From assembly GCF_009684755.1 (NCBI RefSeq), contig NZ_BLBC01000006.1, positions 1 through 64,000 on the forward strand: a stretch of DNA of 64,000 nucleotides. The letters are read 5' to 3'. A program made the position numbers and the translations under genes. Of this stretch, positions 47,064 through 54,945 are shown piece by piece (the stretch's first letter is position 1; each line of letters starts with the position of its first letter). The stretch comes from Capnocytophaga felis (lineage in GTDB: Bacteria > Bacteroidota > Bacteroidia > Flavobacteriales > Flavobacteriaceae). Under the pieces are notes generated by a model. That model had not been told where the DNA came from. It was given only the letters and a program-made list of their open reading frames with translations, and did not search any database.

Positions 47064-47824
47064 TGAAGAAACTATATTACTTTATTATATTGCTTTTGGC
47101 TGTTCAGCCGTTGCTTTTGGCACAAGTTCCCAAACTGAAAAATCCGAATGAGGCGGTGCAGGATTACGTTAATTTGCTTTCTGACCAAGAAAGGATGCTT
47201 CTTAATACAAAACTGACACATTATGCCGATTCTACTTCTACGGGGATTGTCATAGCAATCGTTCCGAGAACTGATGATGACATCAATTTTCAGGCTGCTG
47301 AAATTCTTTCCCAATGGAAAATCGGGCAAAAAGGAAAGGACAATGGCGTATTGATATTAATGGCTTCTGAACAAAGAAAAGTAGCAATATCAACAGGTTA
47401 CGGCGTAGAAGAATACCTAACTGACGCATTGAGCAAGCAAATTATCACACAAGATATGATTCCTCACTTTAAACAAGGGGATTATTATGCGGGTTTTGAC
47501 AGTGCCACGACCTCAATAATGCAAGTTCTTTCAGGAACATATAAGAACGATGCTACTCCAACGCAAGGAATTCCTTTCTCTGTGATAGTTATTTTTGGAA
47601 TTGCAATGCTTTTGCTGATTATAGCTTTATCAAAAGGAGGCAAAGGCGGAAATAATAGCCGAGGTGGAGGCGGTTTTGACCTTTTTGATATGATAATCCT
47701 TTCCAGTATGGGGCGAAATTCCGGCGGTTTTGGCGGAGGTTTCGGAGGCGGAGGCAGCTCGGGAGGTTTTGGCGGCTTCGGCGGTGGAATGGGCGGAGGC
47801 GGAGGTGCCAGCGGAAGTTGGTAA
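47060..47824 (+). CDS. TPM domain membrane protein with Gly-rich tail (YgcG-like)
   Basis: The 254-residue protein has a signal peptide ending near residue 21 (LLLAQ), a TPM domain (LSDQERMLLNTKLTHY to about 160, with VAISTGYGVEEYLTDA), a membrane helix at about 174-192, and a glycine- and serine-rich C-terminal tail. This layout is typical of YgcG. It probably works with LemA at the membrane. The GC-rich tail is followed by an open 124-bp stretch that may be a gene remnant. Confidence 0.9.
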   Translation: MMKKLYYFIILLLAVQPLLLAQVPKLKNPNEAVQDYVNLLSDQERMLLNTKLTHYADSTSTGIVIAIVPRTDDDINFQAAEILSQWKIGQKGKDNGVLILMASEQRKVAISTGYGVEEYLTDALSKQIITQDMIPHFKQGDYYAGFDSATTSIMQVLSGTYKNDATPTQGIPFSVIVIFGIAMLLLIIALSKGGKGGNNSRGGGGFDLFDMIILSSMGRNSGGFGGGFGGGGSSGGFGGFGGGMGGGGGASGSW

Positions 47825-47948
47825 ATCCACTTTTGAAACTGTTACTATCGATTACTCAAAATTACAAAGAGATATTGACGAAAAAATAGGAATAATTTTC
47901 AACATCAAGCCGAAACAAATTAGGATTTTTACAAGAGTAAACTTTTAA
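47825..47948 (+). other. Protein-like open tail after the TPM gene
   Basis: In another frame from the TPM gene, this stretch is open for about 40 codons and reads STFETVTIDYSKLQRDIDEK and so on, ending FTRVNF. The composition looks protein-like, but no start codon of its own is seen inside it. It may be the 3' remnant of a lost gene or chance. Confidence 0.3.
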
Positions 47949-47949
47949 T

Positions 47950-47981
47950 CGTACGTGAATTTAGAAATTTTTTGACGTACG
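47950..47981. repeat. Short palindromic hairpin with CGTACGT arms
   Basis: CGTACGT (47950-47956) and ACGTACG (47975-47981) are each self-complementary and pair with each other, with AATTT/AAATT pairing further in. It is near the terminator at 47994. Confidence 0.5.
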
Positions 47982-47993
47982 TATTTTACATAG

Positions 47994-48047
47994 AAAACCT
48001 CGAAATGGAATTTTCTCTTCTGAAAGAAAATCCGTTTCGAGGTTTTT
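47994..48047. terminator. Long bidirectional terminator between TPM and FAH genes
   Basis: AAAACCTCGAAA and its complement, extended by GGA and TTTTC pairs with one bulge, give a stem of about 20 bp flanked by A and T runs. It serves both converging genes. Confidence 0.85.
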
Positions 48048-48058
48048 GATTTACCAAT

Positions 48059-48670
48059 TTACTTGATATTTACGGTAAACATCTTCTGATTTTCCAAAAA
48101 ACCTTCCAGAATATCGTTCGGAGCCACGCTGCCAACACCTGCCGGCGTACCCGTGAAGATAATATCGCCTTTGCGTAAGGTAAAAAACTTCGAAGCTTCG
48201 GCAATGATTTGGTCAAAAGTCCAGAGCATTAAACTTGTACTGCTTTCTTGAACCGTTTGTCCGTTTTTCTCTAATCGGAAGGCAAGCGAGTTTAAATCAC
48301 CGAGACGTGATTTATGGATAAAATCCCCGATAATCGCCGAACCATCAAAGGCTTTGCATTTTTCCCACGACAGCCCGTTTTGTTTTAAGGAAGCCTGTAA
48401 GTCGCGAGCGGTGAAGTCAATCCCCAAACCGATTTCCTCGTAATACTTGTGAGCAAACTTCTCCGAAATACATTTCCCGTTCTGTGTGATTTTGAGAATT
48501 ACTTCTACTTCGTGATGCAAATCGTTAGTGAAGTCGGGAATATAATAGGGGAGTTCCGTGTTGTGAATTGCCGTATCGGGTTTTAAAAATAACACGATGT
48601 TTTTAGGATGTTTGCCGTCAAATTCTTTTATGTGGTCAGCATAATTTTTTCCTACACAAATGATTTTCAT
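48059..48670 (-). CDS. Fumarylacetoacetate hydrolase family protein
   Basis: The 203-residue protein has the FAH fold: GKNYADHIKEF, LFLKPDTAIH, the metal ligands in HHEVEVIL (Glu-x-Glu) and the GIDFTARDLQ stretch, and GDIIFTGTPAGVG at the C terminus. It is a short form of the family, whose members include fumarylpyruvate hydrolases and oxaloacetate decarboxylases; the substrate cannot be told. It is the last gene of the run exonuclease-DUF4230-FAH. Confidence 0.9.
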   Translation of the reverse strand: MKIICVGKNYADHIKEFDGKHPKNIVLFLKPDTAIHNTELPYYIPDFTNDLHHEVEVILKITQNGKCISEKFAHKYYEEIGLGIDFTARDLQASLKQNGLSWEKCKAFDGSAIIGDFIHKSRLGDLNSLAFRLEKNGQTVQESSTSLMLWTFDQIIAEASKFFTLRKGDIIFTGTPAGVGSVAPNDILEGFLENQKMFTVNIK

Positions 48671-48719
48671 AAAAATATAGCGTTTATGGTGAGTGCTTTT
48701 GTTATTATATTTTTTCTGT

Positions 48720-49337
48720 TTAATTCTTCTCGATAGCTTTTAAGTCGCTTGCGTTTTCAATTGGCAAACTGTTATACTCTAATGTCCAGCCAATGGATTT
48801 TGTCAAAAAGATGATGTTTGCCAGTTCCGAAATCAGGCGATTTTCTGCATTTTTCTTTAATCCGGATTGTGCAACTTTCTTCTCCAATTCTTCATTTACT
48901 CTGCGTTGAATTTTATTAACGTCATTAGTGCCGAACGGATTTACCGGATTTTGGCTGACATCGTAGTACTTCATCTTGGGATAAATCTTTACTTCGGCGT
49001 CCGGAATTGACTTGATAATTACTTTTTTATTGACCTCATCAATATCATAAACTACCTTTTGCAAATCATAAGAGACAGTAACATCTGCATTTACTACGAT
49101 GAGAATCTTCTTGTCGAACGACAGTAAGTCCATAAAATACTTCTGGCTGTCGGTGTAAGAAATGACCTCAGCAAAATGCCCTTCCGTTACTATGAGTTTG
49201 CTGACGTTGGCTATCTGCGTTTGAATCAAAGCCGAATCCGCTTCCAATGTTTCCCTTGCTTCCTTTTTATCCCAAAAGTATTTGATAACCAGCAGAAGGG
49301 CTATTGCGGTAAGCATTCCAAAGATAAATTTTTTCAT
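48720..49337 (-). CDS. DUF4230 domain protein
   Basis: The 205-residue protein has one N-terminal membrane helix (about 3-20) and a DUF4230 domain: ANVSKLIVTEGHFAEVISYTD, KKILIVVNADVTVSYDL, and a C-terminal helical stretch with RRVNEELEKKVAQSG. It is probably anchored in the inner membrane facing the periplasm. Function is unknown. It lies between the exonuclease and FAH genes. Confidence 0.85.
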   Translation of the reverse strand: MKKFIFGMLTAIALLLVIKYFWDKKEARETLEADSALIQTQIANVSKLIVTEGHFAEVISYTDSQKYFMDLLSFDKKILIVVNADVTVSYDLQKVVYDIDEVNKKVIIKSIPDAEVKIYPKMKYYDVSQNPVNPFGTNDVNKIQRRVNEELEKKVAQSGLKKNAENRLISELANIIFLTKSIGWTLEYNSLPIENASDLKAIEKN

Positions 49338-49414
49338 AATACGTTCATTTTAAATTATTTTGAAGGAATTGTATGCTATTTGTTGCGGTTTGCCAAAGAA
49401 ATGATTGCCGTAAA

Positions 49415-50182
49415 CTATTTGGCAAATGCCCGCAGTTTGATGGCAGTCAGTACTTTTTTGGTGTACAGCGGGAAGTCGGCATTCAAGAGCCAACCGAAAT
49501 ATCCCGGTTCTTCATTAAGGATGTCCGTAACTTTTCGTCCTTTATGCTTCCCGAAGGTAAAAATCTCTTCGTTTTTGTCATTGAGGGCGATAAATCCGGC
49601 GAAGTCCACAGCTTGTTTTCGGGTGGTGAACTCGCTGAGTTTTTTCATATTGTTGTCCAACTCGGGATAACGGTCGAGTTGTGATTTTAGTATCTCATAG
49701 GTAGCGTTGGTGTCTGCTGCTGCCGAGTGGGCATTGTTCAGCGTTTTTCCGCAGTAGAACTTATAAGCGGCACTCAGGGTGCGTTGTTCCATTTTATGAA
49801 AGATAGTTTGCACGTCCACCGTTACGCGGTTTCCTAAATCGAAATCGACTTCGGCACGGAGCATTTCTTCCGCCAAGAGTGGAATGTCAAAGCGGTCGGA
49901 ATTATAGCCAGCAAGGTCAGCATCTTTAATCATATTGTGAATGGTTTTTGCCAATTCCCTGAACGTCGGTTCGTTGGCAACGCGTTCGTCAGTGATTCCG
50001 TGTACGTCGCTTGCTCCTTTTGGTATCGGAATTGTAGGATTTACAAGCCACGTTTTGCTTTCTTTGTTACCATTGGGATATACTTTCAGTACGGAAATTT
50101 CAACAATACGGTCTTTAGTAATGTCGGTTCCGGTAGTTTCCAAATCGAAGAAACAGATAGGTTTTGCTAAATTTAATTCCAT
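49415..50182 (-). CDS. DnaQ-like 3'-5' exonuclease with C-terminal DUF3820-like domain
   Basis: The 255-residue protein has all exonuclease motifs: Exo I FDLETTG (Asp13, Glu15), Exo II with LAGYNSDRFDIP, and Exo III with HSAAADTNAT. A C-terminal domain with FTFGKHKGRKVTDILNEEPGYFGWLL resembles DUF3820 and the tail of some exodeoxyribonuclease X-type enzymes. It is probably a DNA repair or RNA turnover nuclease, distinct from the proofreading domain fused to DnaE. First gene of the run with DUF4230 and FAH. Confidence 0.92.
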   Translation of the reverse strand: MELNLAKPICFFDLETTGTDITKDRIVEISVLKVYPNGNKESKTWLVNPTIPIPKGASDVHGITDERVANEPTFRELAKTIHNMIKDADLAGYNSDRFDIPLLAEEMLRAEVDFDLGNRVTVDVQTIFHKMEQRTLSAAYKFYCGKTLNNAHSAAADTNATYEILKSQLDRYPELDNNMKKLSEFTTRKQAVDFAGFIALNDKNEEIFTFGKHKGRKVTDILNEEPGYFGWLLNADFPLYTKKVLTAIKLRAFAK

Positions 50183-50310
50183 TGAATGTTTGATTTTAAG
50201 CTGAAAAGATTAGCAATATTACCTGATAACTAATTCTTTTTTTGCTGTTATTTTTCTATGTTTATTATTTGAATTATTTACTTTTTACTGTTTTAAGCTC
50301 CCTCAGATAG

Positions 50311-50376
50311 CACAGATTTTCACAGATTTGTATGTAATGTATAAATAACAACCCGTGTGCATTTGTGAAATCTGTG
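50311..50376. repeat. CACAGATTT direct and inverted repeats
   Basis: Two 10-bp tandem copies (CACAGATTTT and CACAGATTTG, 50311-50330) are followed by an inverted copy AAATCTGTG at 50368-50376. It lies in the gap before the next lipoprotein gene's stop and may be an extragenic repeat or weak terminator. Confidence 0.55.
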
Positions 50377-50408
50377 GGGAATCATATTACAAATATCGGC
50401 TATAAATC

Positions 50409-51056
50409 TTAATTCTTTCCGTTTAAAACCATACCCCGAAGCCATTCGTTGGTTTCTTCAAAGCCTTCAAGCCAACTGATTTTCCACTTTCCGTCTTCTT
50501 TTTTTGCCTTGACTTTGTAAGTGAAATCACCCCAAGAAGGTTCGCCCCATTGCCATTGAAAGCTGGCAACATCATCTTTAATTTTTATGTTTTCAATAGT
50601 CATTCGCTCGTAATAGTCGGGCGAAGGAATATCCTGACACATACACCAATCATTTGTTCCCCTGCTAAACGGAGAAATATCGCCCACAGCCCATTTCACG
50701 TGATGCTCTCGCAAAGCGAAATCAATATTCTGCCCAATTTCATCATATAGGTTAATCAAATCTCTCCCAAAGAAGCCCGATTTTTCAAGTTTACGTATCT
50801 GTGCATCGTGGATAGCGAAATCTATTCCGTTAAATAGCGTATCATTGGGGGCGGCAGTGGGTATGAAATCTTCGTAGGAATACTCATTCTCCAACCATTT
50901 GTAGGCATTGCGTGTTAAGTTGAGCAGTGCCAAGCTATCATTCTGAACGCTTTGAGCGATATTTTTTGACTTATTCCCAGTTGCTTTTTCGCCTTTGGAT
51001 TGCTGTTTGCACGCTATCAGAGCCACAAAAGTAAGCATTAAAATTAGTTTTTTCAT
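50409..51056 (-). CDS. Lipoprotein of unknown function
   Basis: The 215-residue protein has a lipobox (LIAC, Cys16) and a periplasmic body with AYKWLENEYSYEDFIP, FAIHDAQIRKLEKSGFF, FALREHHVKWAVGDISPF and DFTYKVKAKKEDGKWKISWLEGF. The final stretch is like the NTF2/DUF3828 group of cystatin-like folds, but this is tentative. It has no close partner. Confidence 0.6.
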   Translation of the reverse strand: MKKLILMLTFVALIACKQQSKGEKATGNKSKNIAQSVQNDSLALLNLTRNAYKWLENEYSYEDFIPTAAPNDTLFNGIDFAIHDAQIRKLEKSGFFGRDLINLYDEIGQNIDFALREHHVKWAVGDISPFSRGTNDWCMCQDIPSPDYYERMTIENIKIKDDVASFQWQWGEPSWGDFTYKVKAKKEDGKWKISWLEGFEETNEWLRGMVLNGKN

Positions 51057-51137
51057 AGGTTTTTTTGTTTTTATTATAATGTGCGGAAATAAAAAAGAGT
51101 CACTTCTTTTAACTCTTTTTATAGCACTTAATAATTT

Positions 51138-51716
51138 TTAGAACAATATATACTTTATTTCAGCTCCCAGCGTTGGGGCAAAAGCCAGATATTTGGAATT
51201 ACTATTCCATTCCTTTACGTACGATTTTCGGTAATAATGCCCGATACCAACGTGCAGAGTAAGAAGCAATTTCTTGACGATAACGGTTCGTACGCCCCAA
51301 TGTATTTCATTTATCATTCTCACATCATTGTCACTGATAGCTCCGTATAGAATTTTATTTTGGAAAGCAATAAAGTTACCTCGATTAAAGGAATTGTCTT
51401 TTCCTTTACGTTCTCGTTTATTACGATTGTAGTAATATCGGAAACTTGCTTTGGTGTAAGGAGAAAATTTTTCATTGAGAGAATTTATGCTATATCCCTT
51501 TTCTTGATTAAAAAAGTCGCCGACTCCTGCCGATAATTCAGCTTCGGTATTTTTGAAAAGAGGCTGTTCGTAGGCAATTCCCAACCGAAGCCAAGACGCT
51601 TCCAGACTAAATTGCTTATGTAAATCGGCTTGACTGCGTCCCATAAAAGGAAGAGCTAAAAAAATAGTAAGTATTAAATATTTCTTTTTGTTTCTTGTTA
51701 AAAATAATTTTTTCAT
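51138..51716 (-). CDS. Probable secreted or outer-membrane beta-barrel protein
   Basis: The 192-residue protein has an N-terminal signal peptide (about 13-29, LALPFMGRSQ). The body shows alternating aromatic strands (EASWLRLGIAYEQPLF, TKASFRYYYNRNKRERK, LLLTLHVGIGHYYRKSY, FAPTLGAEIKYIL) ending in Phe, a common C-terminal residue of outer-membrane barrels. Function unknown. Confidence 0.6.
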   Translation of the reverse strand: MKKLFLTRNKKKYLILTIFLALPFMGRSQADLHKQFSLEASWLRLGIAYEQPLFKNTEAELSAGVGDFFNQEKGYSINSLNEKFSPYTKASFRYYYNRNKRERKGKDNSFNRGNFIAFQNKILYGAISDNDVRMINEIHWGVRTVIVKKLLLTLHVGIGHYYRKSYVKEWNSNSKYLAFAPTLGAEIKYILF

Positions 51717-51823
51717 CTCTGAAAATGATTTTTTATTAGTAGTAATGCAAATTTAATTCTTTATTTCAAGATTATAACTTTCAGTACGTTTTATTTATTT
51801 TTACGTGTTGTGTTTATTTTTAT

Positions 51824-51887
51824 GGGGCGTATGCGATACGCCTCTACGTTGTTGTGATTTTATTTCTGTGGGTGTATGTGATATACC
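51824..51887. repeat. Tandem GGCGTAT hairpins
   Basis: GGCGTAT and ATACGCC (51826-51842, 3-base loop) form a hairpin; 45 bp later a decayed copy, GGTGTAT and ATATACC (51871-51887), repeats the design. The gap before the upstream barrel gene (51717-51823) holds AT-rich sequence only. Confidence 0.65.
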
Positions 51888-51901
51888 TGTATATATGTTT
51901 G

Positions 51902-51949
51902 AAAATTTCCTGACGTCAGAAAAAAAATTTCTTGACGTCAGGAAATTTT
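51902..51949. terminator. 17-bp perfect hairpin with GACGTC, probable terminator of the HU-related gene
   Basis: Perfect arms at 51902-51918 and 51933-51949 contain CTGACGTCA and TGACGTCAGG, ending in A/T runs. It lies after the minus-strand HU-related gene's stop (52063) and so can terminate it; A/T flanks on both sides make it bidirectional. Confidence 0.75.
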
Positions 51950-52062
51950 TTTCTTGCCGTGCGTTTTTTTTCATCTTTGCCGAGGGAAAATTATTTACGT
52001 ACCGGAAGCAATAAAAAATACGACTGTATGATAGATACAGCCGTAAGTTTTAAAGTTTGTTT

Positions 52063-52434
52063 TTACGATTTTTCAAAAGAAATTTCTTCGATGGCTTTTT
52101 TCATTTCTACCCCTGGTGTGAAGATAATACGCACGTCTTTAATCATTGAGGAGTTGAAATCTTTTTCATTTTCCACGCCTTCGCTACTTACGGAGATGCG
52201 GAACGTTCCGAAGTCGCCGAGCTTCACGCTGTTTCCTTTTACGAGTTCTTTCGGAAGTTCTTCCAATAGGTTTTGAATTACGTTGGCTATGTCGCCTGCC
52301 GTAAGAGACGATTTGGAAGAAATTGTTTTAGCGATGTCTTTCTGTTCCACCTTGCTTGAAATTACTGCATTGGCGTACCATTTCTTTTTGGAACGGTCTT
52401 GCGGATTTACCTTTTGTACTAAATGATACTTCAT
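52063..52434 (-). CDS. HU-related DNA-binding protein
   Basis: The 123-residue protein belongs to the HU-related family of Bacteroidota. It has the VNPQDRSKKKWYANAV start, the helical SSLTAGDIANVIQNLLEELPKELVKGNSVKLGDFGTFRI core typical of HU, and a basic/acidic tail. It is longer than classic HU (90) because of an N-terminal addition. It should bind DNA, but its specific role is unknown. Own promoter and terminator. Confidence 0.9.
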   Translation of the reverse strand: MKYHLVQKVNPQDRSKKKWYANAVISSKVEQKDIAKTISSKSSLTAGDIANVIQNLLEELPKELVKGNSVKLGDFGTFRISVSSEGVENEKDFNSSMIKDVRIIFTPGVEMKKAIEEISFEKS

Positions 52435-52487
52435 AGTTGTATGTTTTTTAGTTAAACATTCCGTTTTGAAAAATTATTTTTCGCTAC

Positions 52488-52495
52488 CAAAGATA
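52488..52495 (-). promoter_or_regulatory. HU-related gene promoter -7 box
   Basis: The minus strand reads TATCTTTG, 54 bp before the start codon. Confidence 0.65.
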
Positions 52496-52639
52496 TTTAT
52501 TTTTCGTGAAAAACAAAAATAATTAACGTTTTGTTGTGATTTTTACCACAAGGAAATATTATATATTTCCTTTATTATTTGTTTTGATGGTAAGAGCGAA
52601 AAATAATATTTTGTCCTTACGTATTGTATGAAATTACAA

Positions 52640-53335
52640 TTACTTGACGGATTGTATTTTGTACTCGGGATATATTTCTGAAAGATACTTTTCTTTATTT
52701 TTTGGAATATGGAATGTTGCCACATACATCGTTATGATAGCAAACGTGAAAAAGGCAGCATAAATCACTAAAAACGGTTTGCTTTGCGGAAGGTCTTCCC
52801 TAAATTGAAATAACATTTGGAAAAAGAGAAATAATATGAAAGAATAGCCGTTTAATTTTATGATAATATCTTCAAGAAGCCATTTCTTTTCGTTTTTTTG
52901 TTTGAAAAGACGTCTGTTTTTGATGGAGAATACAATAAATACAATTAAGATAGTCAAAAAAAATACGGGAACTATTATATTGATATTTCCTAATAGGGAA
53001 AGCAATAAATAGATAACAATCCCTATACATAATGTTAGTATGATTTTCGGAATGGTAAAAAACTCTTTTGTTTTCTGCCAAAGCATACGATTGTAACGTT
53101 TGCTCATTTGTTTCATTTTTTCCTCTAATACGTCCATAAAACCAAACACCCCGAATTTACGGAATTCTTTCTGTAGTACGGTTTCAAAATCATCGTCAGG
53201 AAATTCTTGCCAATGCGTTTCGATGGCATTTGCCAGATGGTCAACCAGTTCAGTCTGTACGTCATAATATTCCACGTAATGCTGACGCGTAAATTCGTAT
53301 AGACGTTCGATTTGTTCAGGAGTTACTGTTTTCAT
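52640..53335 (-). CDS. Membrane protein partner of PadR
   Basis: The 231-residue protein has a soluble helical N-terminal part (1-90, with RLYEFTRQHYVEYYDVQTELVDHLANAIE) and four predicted membrane helices (about 94-115, 117-135, 157-172, 187-205). The N-terminal part resembles DUF1700-type proteins, often paired with PadR regulators. Its start overlaps the padR stop by 4 bp, so they are coupled. Function unknown; probably envelope stress or permease-like. Confidence 0.75.
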   Translation of the reverse strand: MKTVTPEQIERLYEFTRQHYVEYYDVQTELVDHLANAIETHWQEFPDDDFETVLQKEFRKFGVFGFMDVLEEKMKQMSKRYNRMLWQKTKEFFTIPKIILTLCIGIVIYLLLSLLGNINIIVPVFFLTILIVFIVFSIKNRRLFKQKNEKKWLLEDIIIKLNGYSFILFLFFQMLFQFREDLPQSKPFLVIYAAFFTFAIITMYVATFHIPKNKEKYLSEIYPEYKIQSVK

Positions 53336-53694
53336 ATTTTAATAGGAGTTAAATTGGTGTCATTTTGCGGATTGATTATATTTTGCAAACAGGCAATAAA
53401 GTTTTGCATTTCAGATACTTGTTTTTCAGTTTCCCGTATGCCGCTTTCAGTTATTTTGTAATATTTGCGAATGCGGTTGCCTACTTGCTCTATTTCGGGA
53501 GTGAGCAATCCTTGTGCTTCCAGCTTGTGTAAAGTAGGGTATAGGGCACCTTCGGTAATAGCGATTTCACCCTGTGATAGTTCTTTTACTCTTTGTGTGA
53601 TTTCATAGCCGTACATTCGTCCGTTATCCTGCAACAGTTTCATAATGATGGTACTGAGGCTTCCTTTATAGAGTACTGAATTTTGTTTTTTCAT
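53332..53694 (-). CDS. PadR family transcriptional regulator
   Basis: The 120-residue protein has the PadR winged helix: LYKGSLSTIIMKLLQDNGRMYGYEITQRV, ITEGALYPTLHKLEAQGLL and RIRKYYKITESG. It is a repressor in related systems. It is the first gene of a coupled pair, and a dyad over its promoter suggests self-regulation. The ligand is unknown. Confidence 0.93.
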   Translation of the reverse strand: MKKQNSVLYKGSLSTIIMKLLQDNGRMYGYEITQRVKELSQGEIAITEGALYPTLHKLEAQGLLTPEIEQVGNRIRKYYKITESGIRETEKQVSEMQNFIACLQNIINPQNDTNLTPIKI

Positions 53695-53705
53695 TTGCTT
53701 ATATA

Positions 53706-53726
53706 TTTATGTTGCAAATATACATA
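53706..53726. promoter_or_regulatory. PadR-type operator over the padR promoter
   Basis: TTATGT, nine bases, then ACATAA form a perfect 6-bp dyad. It matches the ATGT...ACAT form of known PadR sites, with nine instead of eight central bases, and it covers the -7 box TATATTTG of padR (53714-53721 on the minus strand). The 53727-53992 stretch upstream contains no other recognised signal. Confidence 0.65.
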
Positions 53727-53992
53727 ATTTTCTTATGTGTTGTAAGAAATGCATTATTTTTTTCTTTTATCTTTACTTTTAGTTGCCGGAAAGAATTTTG
53801 AAATGTACTGTAAACAAATTAAAAAGCAGCGTGTTTATTGTTTTTTCTTGCAGTGAGAAGAAACACATTGAAGATGTCTTTTGAAAGTAGTTATTGCTTT
53901 ATTTTTTTGATTTTACCCTTTGATGCTTACTTTTATTTGCATATCTTCTCAAAAATATATAGGTTTGCGTCCGTACCAACAGATGATAAATT

Positions 53993-54913
53993 ATGAATGT
54001 GAGTGATACTGTGAGTTTTTTTTTGCACTTTAAGAGGTTTGTTCTGGGACTGCCGATTTTTTTCGTTTTGCAGGTTGCTCAGGCACAAATTCAAGTAAAA
54101 TCGGAATATATAGGAGCTTCACAAGTAAAGGATAATCACGGTAATTCACTTGCCGAGGGAGGAGATATAAAGGTGGTAGATGCTATCGTTCGTCTTCCTT
54201 TGGCGATGCAAAAAAATGAAAATGACGAGGTTATAAAAGCTACTTTTATGTCGTTTTGGGGAACATACGCCTCACTTGGCAATCAACGATTATCAGAGGC
54301 ACATACTATTTCCGACGTAACCAATGTTTCTTTAACCTTTGGGCAATTACTACCCATAACGGGAAAATGGTCGGTTTTGGCAATGGCGGGAGGAGGAATT
54401 TTTACAACCGATTTTCCGAATTTTACAGCAAAATCGGCTTTTTTGCAAGGAGGGGCAATGGTTTTGCGAAAGGAAAACATAAAATTTGATTGGGGAATAG
54501 GAGCTTCTATCAATAATTCGTATGATTATGTGATGATTACGCCTGCTTTCTTGCTTAATTGGAAAATTGACAATAGGCATAAATTAAGTATTTGGTATTA
54601 TAATTGTCTTGAGTTTGAACTTAGTAGAAAAATTTCTGAAAGACTGAAAATAAGTCTGGTAGCTGAGGGCGAAGTGCTTTTTGGATTACATAATAATTAT
54701 GCAAAAGAAATCTCTTTTGTTACTCAATTTGGACACGGAGGAGTTCGTTCCGAATTTAAAGTAGGGAAAAATTTTCACATTCCCGTTACATTGGGAGTTT
54801 CTTTTTCAAGAAATACCTATTTTGATGAAAAAACATTCAAGTTTTACTATAATGTTATAGGCGAAAATAAGCTTTCGTCTTATTTTGCGGCTGGTTTCCG
54901 ATATGGAGGCTGA
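53993..54913 (+). CDS. DUF6268-like outer-membrane beta-barrel protein
   Basis: The 306-residue protein has a signal peptide of about 32 residues (ending AQAQ), then about ten to twelve amphipathic strands, for example QVKSEYIGASQVKD, RLPLAMQKNENDEVIKATFMSFWGTYASLG and ITPAFLLNWKIDNRHKLSIWYY, ending in FAAGFRYGG. It is probably an outer-membrane porin-like protein. Function unknown. The next gene begins 32 bp later on the same strand. Confidence 0.72.
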   Translation: MNVSDTVSFFLHFKRFVLGLPIFFVLQVAQAQIQVKSEYIGASQVKDNHGNSLAEGGDIKVVDAIVRLPLAMQKNENDEVIKATFMSFWGTYASLGNQRLSEAHTISDVTNVSLTFGQLLPITGKWSVLAMAGGGIFTTDFPNFTAKSAFLQGGAMVLRKENIKFDWGIGASINNSYDYVMITPAFLLNWKIDNRHKLSIWYYNCLEFELSRKISERLKISLVAEGEVLFGLHNNYAKEISFVTQFGHGGVRSEFKVGKNFHIPVTLGVSFSRNTYFDEKTFKFYYNVIGENKLSSYFAAGFRYGG

Positions 54914-54945
54914 TAGTTGAACTTTTAAAATATTTAGCAAAAAAA

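Noticed and set aside
47730-47824. Alternative frame over the Gly-rich tail of the TPM protein
   Set aside because: The Ala/Glu-rich reading comes from the frame-shifted GGA/GGC repeats; only the portion after the stop is listed as a doubtful remnant.
51805-52014. 69-codon frame over the GGCGTAT hairpins
   Set aside because: It is made by reading through the repeats and the GACGTC hairpin; no start context or family match.
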